Below are positions 1-5,847 of a DNA stretch of 7,804 bases, in pieces. A model generated the notes under the pieces. The model did no database searches, was not told the DNA's origin, and worked only from the letters and a program-made list of their open reading frames with translations. Origin of the DNA: an uncultured Clostridia bacterium (lineage in GTDB: Bacteria; Bacillota; Clostridia; Christensenellales; CAG-138); NCBI GenBank assembly GCA_937913075.1, contig CALEPU010000057.1, forward strand, positions 1 through 7,804, written 5' to 3'. How positions within the stretch are numbered: position 1 is the first letter of the stretch; each line of letters starts with the position of its first letter. Position numbers and translations under genes: made by a program.

Positions 1-387
1 GCAGCAGTGATACCCAAGTTCATCAAGCAGCTGCTGAACGACGAGCAGCCTACCATCAATGGTGATGGTAAGCAGAGTCGTGACTTCACCTATATTGAGA
101 ATGTCATTGAAGCTAATCTTAAAGCCGCTGCTGCACCTCATGAGGCTGCTGGTGAAGCTTTCAACATCGCATACGGTGGTAGAGAGTATCTTCTTGACAT
201 CTACTACGGCCTGACAAAAGCTCTTGGCGTGGATGTTGAGCCAAACTTTGGTCCTGATCGCGCTGGTGACATCAAGCACAGCAACGCCGATATCTCCGCC
301 GCCCAAAAGCTCTTGGACTATCATCCCTCGTACAGCTTCGAGGACGGAATAAAGCTTGCAATAAAGTGGTATAAGGAGAACCTGTGA
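1..387 (+). CDS. NAD-dependent UDP-sugar 4-epimerase-like SDR protein, C-terminal part (5' end outside window)
   Basis: The frame is open from base 1, so the start lies upstream and only about 128 C-terminal residues are seen; the GTG at 7 is not a real start. The nucleotide-binding Rossmann half with its glycine motif and YxxxK is outside the window. The visible part is the substrate-binding half of an extended SDR: NGDGKQSRDFTYIENV (bases 58-105), FNIAYGG, and near the end GPDRAGDIKHSNADI followed by WYKENL. This pattern matches the WbpP/TviC (UDP-GlcNAc/UDP-GalNAc 4-epimerase) branch better than classical GalE. The known role of that family is cytosolic supply of UDP-HexNAc or UDP-hexuronic acid precursors. 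The stop overlaps the next start by 4 bases. Codon use in bases 1-267 (GGT 7 versus GGC 2; GCT 8, no GCG) differs from the last 100 bases and from all downstream genes. The family call is fairly sure; the exact substrate is not. Confidence 0.85.
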   Translation, partial: AAVIPKFIKQLLNDEQPTINGDGKQSRDFTYIENVIEANLKAAAAPHEAAGEAFNIAYGGREYLLDIYYGLTKALGVDVEPNFGPDRAGDIKHSNADISAAQKLLDYHPSYSFEDGIKLAIKWYKENL

Positions 388-1715
388 CGCAGCGCGGCCA
401 AAACGAAAAGCTCAGAGTATTGATACTGTCCTGCTCCGCTCTCGACAAGAGCAACAGCGCGGGCAGTACCTTCTCGAACTTCTTTCACGGTATGGAGAAC
501 GTCGAGCTTGCGAGCCTTTACCTCGGCTACGGCGAGCCCAACAACGATCTCGATATGCGGTACTTTCAGGTGACCGAGAAATCGCTTTTAAAGAACCTGC
601 TGAACAAAAGCTTCCCCTCCGGCAGGCGTGTGATCGTCGGCTCCGGCGCCGCTGTCGGTATGAACAAAAACGAGAAGAAGAGCTTTGATTTTATGCGGAC
701 GGCAAGGCTCCAGATATTCTTCTGGATGAGGGAGCTGATATGGCGCATAGGCAGGGTACATTCGAAGGAGCTCCAAAGCTTTGTCTCCGAGTTTGCGCCG
801 GACGTGGCGCTCGTTTCGATGAACGACACCTGCTATCTGGACAGGGAAAGCGTTAAGATAAGCAGAAAAATGGGCGTGCCGGTGTGCGCATTTATCGGGG
901 ATGATATCTACTCGCTCCGCAGGATAAAGCTTTCGCCGCTGTTTTGGATCGACAGGCTGATAAAGCGCGCCTCGCACAGGAGGCTTATCAAACGCTGCAG
1001 GAGGCTTTTTGTAATGACGGATACCGCAAAGGCGGAGTTTGACAGGGTCTTCGGGGTCGACTGCGCCCTCATTACAAAGAGCCTTGATTTTTCGGGCGAG
1101 CCCGCTTATAAGAACGAAGATAGGGATAATAAGCTCCGGTTCGTATACACGGGCAATCTGTATGCAAACAGATGGAGATCGCTTGCCGAGCTTGGGAGTG
1201 CGCTGTCAAGGCTCAATGAGGAATACCGCGATAAAGGCGGACCCGCTGCCGAGCTATTGATCTACTCCATGACGCCGATGACAAGCGGCATGAAAAAGGC
1301 GCTTTCCACGCCGGCGGTCAAGCTCATGGGGGGCGTGCCCGCCTCCGATATCCCCGAAATACAGAAGGGCGCAGACATACTCGTCCATGCCGAATCGACG
1401 TTAAGACGCAATATGCTCGTCGTAAGGCTCTCGTTCTCAACGAAGCTCGTGGATTATATGCACGCTGCCAGGTGCATACTTGCGATAGGATCATCGGAGC
1501 AGGCTTCGATAGCTCATCTGGTCAGGCATGACGCCGCCCTGACCGTGACGGAAAAGGATGATATGTACGTTCAGGTCAAGCGGCTGTATGACGATCCCGA
1601 ATTATTGCGGGAATATGCCGCTAAGGCTTGGCACTGCGGAGCGGAGCAGCATCAAAAGGAGCTCATGCAGGGGCGTTTGTTTTCAGAGCTTACAAAAGCG
1701 GCGCAAGGTGATTGA
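384..1715 (+). CDS. Divergent GT-B fold glycosyltransferase
   Basis: This 443-residue soluble protein starts at GTG 384, preceded by AAGGAG at 373-378 with a 5-base spacer; the start overlaps the epimerase stop (GTGA). The N-terminal strand LRVLILSCSA (10-19) followed by a Ser/Gly-rich turn suits a GT-B acceptor domain. A second strand ends in FIGDDIYS (170-177). The C-terminal half begins with LRFVYTGNLY (251-260), typical of the donor domain of GT4-like enzymes, and continues with GADILVHAE (329-337) and SFSTKLVDYMHAARCILAIG (350-369), the usual nucleotide-sugar region. The canonical EX7E is not obvious. Residues 60-135 form a basic and aromatic insertion with a hydrophobic patch (IFFWMRELIW, 111-120) that could touch the membrane. 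Its inferred role is adding one sugar of the repeat unit at the inner membrane face; donor and acceptor cannot be read from the sequence. Confidence 0.75.
   Translation: MTQRGQNEKLRVLILSCSALDKSNSAGSTFSNFFHGMENVELASLYLGYGEPNNDLDMRYFQVTEKSLLKNLLNKSFPSGRRVIVGSGAAVGMNKNEKKSFDFMRTARLQIFFWMRELIWRIGRVHSKELQSFVSEFAPDVALVSMNDTCYLDRESVKISRKMGVPVCAFIGDDIYSLRRIKLSPLFWIDRLIKRASHRRLIKRCRRLFVMTDTAKAEFDRVFGVDCALITKSLDFSGEPAYKNEDRDNKLRFVYTGNLYANRWRSLAELGSALSRLNEEYRDKGGPAAELLIYSMTPMTSGMKKALSTPAVKLMGGVPASDIPEIQKGADILVHAESTLRRNMLVVRLSFSTKLVDYMHAARCILAIGSSEQASIAHLVRHDAALTVTEKDDMYVQVKRLYDDPELLREYAAKAWHCGAEQHQKELMQGRLFSELTKAAQGD
1705..1710 (+). promoter_or_regulatory. Ribosome binding site fixing the GT4 gene start
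   Basis: AAGGTG lies 6 bases upstream of ATG 1717. It favours this start over the upstream in-frame ATG at 1558, which would place 53 extra residues inside the preceding gene. Confidence 0.6.
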
Positions 1716-1716
1716 T

Positions 1717-2964
1717 ATGAGGGTGGTCAGGATAAACGCCGTCTACGGGCTTGCAAGCACGGGCCGGACGGTAAAACAGCTTGACGAGGGCTTGAAGGAA
1801 TACGGAGTGGACTCCACGACCGTCTATTTTGCAGGCAAAGGCAGCGAGAGAGACTTTTGCATGAGCTCGCCCGCAAGTGTTAAGCTGCACTCTGCCATGG
1901 CAAGGCTCACGGGCAAGGCGGGGTATTACTCCGCTCACTCTACCCGCAGGCTGATAAAATACCTTGAAGGAGAAAAGCCCGATATAGTCCATCTGCACAA
2001 TCTGCACTCCAACTTTATCTCTCTGCCGCTGTTGTTTTCCTACCTTGCCCACAGGGGAATACCCGCCGCTGTCACACTGCATGACTGCTGGTGGTTCACG
2101 GGCAAATGCACCCATTATACGGAGGCTGGCTGTAACAGATGGCAAGAGGCCTGCGGTAACTGCCCAAGGCTCAAAAAGGATATCCCGAGCCTGTTCTTCG
2201 ACAGGACCGAAAAGCTGCTCAAAGACAAGCAAGGGTTTTTCGCCGCGGTCCGTCCGCTCGCGGTGATCGGCGTATCGGATTGGATCACGAACGAGGCAAA
2301 GAAGAGCATACTCGGCGATGCGGATATTATAAAGCGTGTCTATAACTGGATAGATACCGATATCTTCAAGCCCACACCTTCCGATTTTCGGGAGAGATAC
2401 GCCGTCGCCTGCGGCAAGGGCGAAGGGTATATGATACTCGCCGCTGCAAGCCAATGGTCCGAGTCCAAGGGCTGGGGCGCTTTTTTGAGGCTTGCCGAAA
2501 GGCTTGACGGTGATATGCGGCTCGTCATTATAGGACGGCTGCCGCAGGGCGGCGTGGAGGCGCTTTCCCGCCTGCCGCGCGTTACTCATATAGAGGCGAC
2601 CGACAGCCAAAGCGAGCTTGCCGAACGGTATTCTGCGGCGGATGTTTTCGTCACGCTCTCAAAGGAGGAGAGCTTCGGCAAGGTCTCCGCGGAGGCGCTC
2701 GCCTGCGGTACTCCCGTGATAACGGTCAATTCCACCGCAAACCCCGAGCTCGTAGGGAGGGATTGCGGGCTCGTTATAGAGGATACCGAGCCCGATACGG
2801 TGCTTGGCGCGATCGGGGAGCTGAGACACAGGGGCAAGGATACAATGACTGCCGCCTGCCGTGAGTTCGCGCTGACCGGCTTTGAAAAGCGCGCCTGCAT
2901 ACGGCAGGTGTATGAAGTTTATACCGAGCTTTTGAAATTAAAGGGAGGCAGCGGCGCATGCTGA
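1717..2964 (+). CDS. GT4 family glycosyltransferase (WcaC-like)
   Basis: A 415-residue GT-B enzyme. ATG 1717 was chosen because translation from it starts directly with the first strand of the fold (MRVVRINAVYGLASTGR) and follows an RBS, one base after the previous stop. DIVHLHNLHSN (89-99) and TLHDCWWFTGKCTHY (120-134) are acceptor-domain motifs of a GT4 subgroup common in capsule and colanic-acid-like loci. Cysteines 131, 139, 146 and 149 (GKC, GCNRW, ACGNCP) are a recurrent cluster in that subgroup. VIGVSDWI (near 185) and YNWIDTDIF follow. The donor domain has the retaining-GT EX7E motif at E318-E326 (ESFGKVSAE), then ALACGTPVI. Expected activity is transfer of a sugar from a nucleotide donor, with retention, to a lipid-linked intermediate in the cytoplasm. 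The donor is unknown. The stop overlaps the next gene by 7 bases. Confidence 0.9.
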   Translation: MRVVRINAVYGLASTGRTVKQLDEGLKEYGVDSTTVYFAGKGSERDFCMSSPASVKLHSAMARLTGKAGYYSAHSTRRLIKYLEGEKPDIVHLHNLHSNFISLPLLFSYLAHRGIPAAVTLHDCWWFTGKCTHYTEAGCNRWQEACGNCPRLKKDIPSLFFDRTEKLLKDKQGFFAAVRPLAVIGVSDWITNEAKKSILGDADIIKRVYNWIDTDIFKPTPSDFRERYAVACGKGEGYMILAAASQWSESKGWGAFLRLAERLDGDMRLVIIGRLPQGGVEALSRLPRVTHIEATDSQSELAERYSAADVFVTLSKEESFGKVSAEALACGTPVITVNSTANPELVGRDCGLVIEDTEPDTVLGAIGELRHRGKDTMTAACREFALTGFEKRACIRQVYEVYTELLKLKGGSGAC

Positions 2965-4037
2965 TACCCATTACGGTGCTTGCGATACTTGTTGTGCTGG
3001 GACTTACGTCACGGCGTATTTTCGGCACCGCAAACAACCTGACCTTCCTCGTAATTATAACAATGGCTCTGCTGCTGTTTTCGGGGCTTAGGCACGAAAC
3101 GGTAGGTGTCGATACCGAGACCTACGTTGCGAGGTTCAACAGCGTAACCGGCATGAACTACAAGCAGGCGGTCAGCTTCGCAAACGGGTTCTCAGACAGC
3201 TCCTACTATGTCGTTTCATGGGCGTTTTCGAAGATAATACCCAATCAGCAGGCTTGGATAGCCTTCGTTTCCTTCGTTTTCATGGCGGGCATAACAATGA
3301 TCTGCTATTGGGAATCCCCCGATTACGCCTTCTCGATGCTGTACATATTCTGCATGGGCATGTTCTTCTTCTCCATGACCGGCTTGCGGCAGAGCCTTGC
3401 GATGGGGCTTGTAATGATGAGCTACTACTTCGTGGTAAAGAGGCAGCTCATACCGTTCATTATAATTATTCTGTTGGCAAGGCAGCTCCATCAGTCGGCG
3501 ATAGTCTTCCTGATAATTTACCCCCTCGCCAATTCCCAAATAAGCTGGGCGAGGCTGCTGATCGCTATCTTGTTCTTCATAATAGTGCTTGCATTCAGGA
3601 ACAGCATCGGCGCATGGATATTCTCCAAGCTGCCCGACAAGCTGGTCGACAGCAAGGTCACGGACTACATAAACAGCACCAAGCAGTATACTGCCTCCGG
3701 CTTTGTTATCCAGCTCGTGATGTACGTCTTCTGCATGCGCTATCACGACGCCGTCGTCGGAGAGCTGCCCCATCGCGAGGCGCTGTACAACCTTGCCTTT
3801 TTGGGGCTCATGTTTCAGGCGGCGGCCATGAGCATAGCGGAGTTCTTCCGCATCAGTATGTATTTCAACTGGACGTACATGGTGCTCCTGCCCATCTGTA
3901 TGCAGTACGAGCAGGATCAGCGCAATTACGAATTCGTGCGCACCGTTGTGATCGTGGTATTCGTGGCGTACTTCTTCTATTCCACGCTCAATTCCTACGG
4001 TATAGTGCCCTACAATTTCTTCTGGCAGAAGGTTTGA
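2958..4037 (+). CDS. EpsG family polysaccharide polymerase (Wzy-like), polytopic membrane protein
   Basis: A 359-residue, strongly hydrophobic protein with roughly nine or more membrane segments (for example about 1-17, 27-43, 98-117, 124-140, 143-160, 164-190, 198-213, 246-260, 275-293, 301-315 and 326-343). It carries the EpsG family signature: SGLRHETVGVDTETY (42-56) just after the second membrane segment, SMTGLRQSLAMGL (139-151), and a membrane-embedded HQSAI (178-182). FFRISMYF (296-303) near the C-terminus also fits. Family members are thought to act as Wzy-type polymerases, joining undecaprenyl-linked repeat units on the outer face of the membrane. Length is normal for the family. The start has a strong RBS (AAGGGAGG, 2941-2948) and lies inside the end of the GT4 gene, pointing to translational coupling. 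A flippase (Wzx) is not in the window and would be expected nearby. Confidence 0.88.
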   Translation: MLIPITVLAILVVLGLTSRRIFGTANNLTFLVIITMALLLFSGLRHETVGVDTETYVARFNSVTGMNYKQAVSFANGFSDSSYYVVSWAFSKIIPNQQAWIAFVSFVFMAGITMICYWESPDYAFSMLYIFCMGMFFFSMTGLRQSLAMGLVMMSYYFVVKRQLIPFIIIILLARQLHQSAIVFLIIYPLANSQISWARLLIAILFFIIVLAFRNSIGAWIFSKLPDKLVDSKVTDYINSTKQYTASGFVIQLVMYVFCMRYHDAVVGELPHREALYNLAFLGLMFQAAAMSIAEFFRISMYFNWTYMVLLPICMQYEQDQRNYEFVRTVVIVVFVAYFFYSTLNSYGIVPYNFFWQKV

Positions 4038-4047
4038 CGGAGGCAAA

Positions 4048-5148
4048 ATGAAGAGGGATAAGCATAAAAAAGACCTTTATATCTGCAACTCGGTATACCA
4101 GCTCCTTAATGCCGTGAACCTCAGGATGAACGTTTTTTCCGAGGACGCCGCCGACGTTGTGATTTCCGATATCTGCCCCGACCATGAGAGGACGGCGCAG
4201 CGCATAAGAGAGAGCGGGCTTTTCGACAGCGTGTATGCTGTCAATTCAAAATTTATATTCAGACAGCAGTACAAGCATACAAGGTTCAGGGTCAACCTTT
4301 ACAGGGTCGATCCTTCCTCGCTACTGAGAAAAGCGGGTCCCATCCCCAAGGGCAAATACGACCGCTATATCACCGCCGCCTTCGACGACTATATCTCGAT
4401 GCTGTTCGTGCTGCTGCAGCGCAGGAACAGGCATATAGAGCATATCCGCTTTGAGGACGGCGGCATGAGCTACGTCAAGGATCATGCCTGCGTCAACGAC
4501 GTTGAAAGGCGTATGCAGCGGCTGTTCGGCATAGTGCCATTGGGCAGCATACGTGCGCCGATGTACCTTTACGAGCCGGAGCTTTACAGCGCCGGCGACG
4601 GCAGAACGGTGCTCCCAATGCCCAAGCTCTCCAAGGATGATACAAGGTTCATCTCCGCCGTCAACGGGATATTCGGCGTTGCTGAGGGGGAGGAGCTTCG
4701 TCAAAAGGCGGTCTTCTTCGAGGCTTCGTATCAGGCGGACGGGCTCAAAACAAACGATAAGGAGCTCATAGAGCTCTGCGGTTCTATTTTGGGCGATGAG
4801 CTTGCGATAAAGCTGCATCCGCGCAACGGCGTGAACCGCTTTCGACAGGCGGGTATATCGGTATTCAAGAGCGATATGCCGTGGGAGCTTTACTGCCTCA
4901 ATTATGACGTCGGCGGCAAGCTGCTCATATCGGTCACCTCAAACGCGGCGATATCCCCGCAGCTTTTCCTTGCCGAGCCGCCGAGGACGGTGCTCTTGTA
5001 CAAGCTCTTCCAAGGCAAGGACGTTTTGCTTGAAATCGAGGAATACAAGGATTACCTTGCGAAAATACTCAAAAAATGCCCGCGCATCCGCGTGCCGGAG
5101 GACGAGGCAGCGCTGCGCGCCGCGCTCTTAGAGGGCGTGCGTGAATGA
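4048..5148 (+). CDS. Glycosyltransferase with sialyl/polysialyltransferase-like motifs (GT52-like)
   Basis: A 366-residue soluble protein starting at ATG 4048 after GGAGG (4039-4043), 10 bases beyond the polymerase stop. The N-terminus DLYICNSVYQLLNAVNL (9-25) resembles the opening strand and helix of GT52 and polysialyltransferase-family proteins. Three motifs known from bacterial sialyltransferases appear in the right order and spacing: the acidic-acidic-Gly motif as E136-D137-G138 (RFEDGGMSY), the HP motif as H257-P258 (KLHPRN), and a Ser/Thr-rich motif at 295-299 (SVTSN). In those families the first supplies the catalytic base and the other two bind the CMP part of the donor. It sits immediately before a CMP-sugar synthetase gene, which supports a CMP-activated donor. 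The inferred role is transfer of the CMP-activated sugar made by the following genes. Specific family membership is less certain than the fold; a different GT-B enzyme remains possible. Confidence 0.65.
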   Translation: MKRDKHKKDLYICNSVYQLLNAVNLRMNVFSEDAADVVISDICPDHERTAQRIRESGLFDSVYAVNSKFIFRQQYKHTRFRVNLYRVDPSSLLRKAGPIPKGKYDRYITAAFDDYISMLFVLLQRRNRHIEHIRFEDGGMSYVKDHACVNDVERRMQRLFGIVPLGSIRAPMYLYEPELYSAGDGRTVLPMPKLSKDDTRFISAVNGIFGVAEGEELRQKAVFFEASYQADGLKTNDKELIELCGSILGDELAIKLHPRNGVNRFRQAGISVFKSDMPWELYCLNYDVGGKLLISVTSNAAISPQLFLAEPPRTVLLYKLFQGKDVLLEIEEYKDYLAKILKKCPRIRVPEDEAALRAALLEGVRE

Positions 5149-5164
5149 TAATTGCATTAAGCTT

Positions 5165-5172
5165 GAGGAGGT
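5165..5172 (+). promoter_or_regulatory. Strong ribosome binding site of the cytidylyltransferase gene
   Basis: GAGGAGGT lies 6 bases before ATG 5179, in the only gap of any size in the operon (30 bases, 5149-5178). This near-perfect Shine-Dalgarno suggests independent re-initiation here rather than pure coupling. I see no hairpin or convincing -10/-35 pair in the gap. Confidence 0.65.
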
Positions 5173-5178
5173 CATTAT

Positions 5179-5847
5179 ATGAGAGTCAAGGCATTGGTCG
5201 CCGTCAGAAGCGGCTCAATGAGGGTGCAGAACAAGAACCTTCGCCCCTTCTGCGGAAAAACGCTGATTCATTATAAATTAGAGCAGCTTTTAAGGATAAA
5301 AAACCTCGACGGCATAGTATTGAATTCAAACGACGATACCATGCTCGATATAGGCAAAAGCTACGGGGTCGAGACGGTAAAACGCGATCCCCGCTATGCA
5401 TCGAACAGCGTCGTTATGAGCGAGGTCTTCTGCAATATGGCCGAGAACTGCGACACAGACGTCATAGTCTATGCCAACGTCACCAACCCGCTTTTGAAGG
5501 ACGAGACGCTGGAGCAGGCGATAGAGTTTTACAAGCAGCACTGCGGCGAATACACCTCGGTCAACTCAGCGCACAAATTAAAGGAGTTCATGTGGCTTGA
5601 CGGCAAGCCCCTGAATTACGACCCCGAGCATCAGCCGCGCAGCCAGGATCTGCCGGATATCTTTGTGCCGAACGCGGCGTTTTCCATATTAGCAAGGGAG
5701 ACCATGATGCATGACCGCAACATAGTCGCAAAAAAACCCTTCATGTATGAGATCGACTATTATGAGGCGACCGATATCGACAACCCCATTGACTTTGAGA
5801 TCGCCGAGTATCTCTTCAAAAAATACCGCCTCGGGGAGGGGAGCTAA
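5179..5847 (+). CDS. NeuA/KdsB-like acylneuraminate cytidylyltransferase family protein (CMP-sugar synthetase)
   Basis: A 222-residue protein, the normal length for a single-domain CMP-nonulosonate synthetase. The N-terminal nucleotide-binding loop is VAVRSGSMRVQNKNLRPF (7-24), with R10, R15, K19 and N20 at the positions conserved in NeuA. Further family landmarks are NSNDD (49-53), KRDPRYASNSV (68-78), TNPLL (102-106), PRSQDLPDIFVPNAAF (153-168) and TDIDNPIDFEIAE (198-210); D199 and D201 match the metal-binding aspartates. The expected reaction is CTP plus a 2-keto acid sugar giving CMP-sugar and pyrophosphate in the cytoplasm. Classical NeuA has a QPTSPLR stretch where this protein has NVTNPLL, so the substrate may not be Neu5Ac. 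No NeuB or NeuC is in the window; the partner is instead the abutting aldolase gene, whose GTG follows this stop directly. Confidence 0.85.
   Translation: MRVKALVAVRSGSMRVQNKNLRPFCGKTLIHYKLEQLLRIKNLDGIVLNSNDDTMLDIGKSYGVETVKRDPRYASNSVVMSEVFCNMAENCDTDVIVYANVTNPLLKDETLEQAIEFYKQHCGEYTSVNSAHKLKEFMWLDGKPLNYDPEHQPRSQDLPDIFVPNAAFSILARETMMHDRNIVAKKPFMYEIDYYEATDIDNPIDFEIAEYLFKKYRLGEGS
5833..5841 (+). promoter_or_regulatory. Ribosome binding site supporting the GTG start of the aldolase gene
   Basis: GGGGAGGGG lies 6 bases before GTG 5848. The GTG follows the TAA of the preceding gene with no gap. The conserved aldolase motif begins five residues in, so no later start is possible without losing it. Confidence 0.65.

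Noticed and set aside
1558..1716. N-terminal extension of the GT4 gene from an upstream in-frame ATG
   Set aside because: The extra 53 residues would lie within the previous gene in another frame and look unlike a GT-B N-terminus. ATG 1717 has an RBS and begins at the expected first strand.
1690..2610. A 306-codon minus-strand open frame antisense to the GT4 gene
   Set aside because: The plus-strand product carries EX7E and other GT4 motifs. The antisense translation is low in recognisable structure.
3216..4051. Long open frames of about 276 residues on both strands over the polymerase gene
   Set aside because: Both are compositionally odd (rich in His, Arg, Gly and Glu), have no recognisable motif, and lie wholly over a gene with a clear EpsG signature and RBS. 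They are by-products of codon bias.
5149..5178. Possible terminator or promoter in the longest intergenic gap
   Set aside because: The 30 bases hold an RBS but no stable hairpin with a T-run and no convincing promoter boxes.
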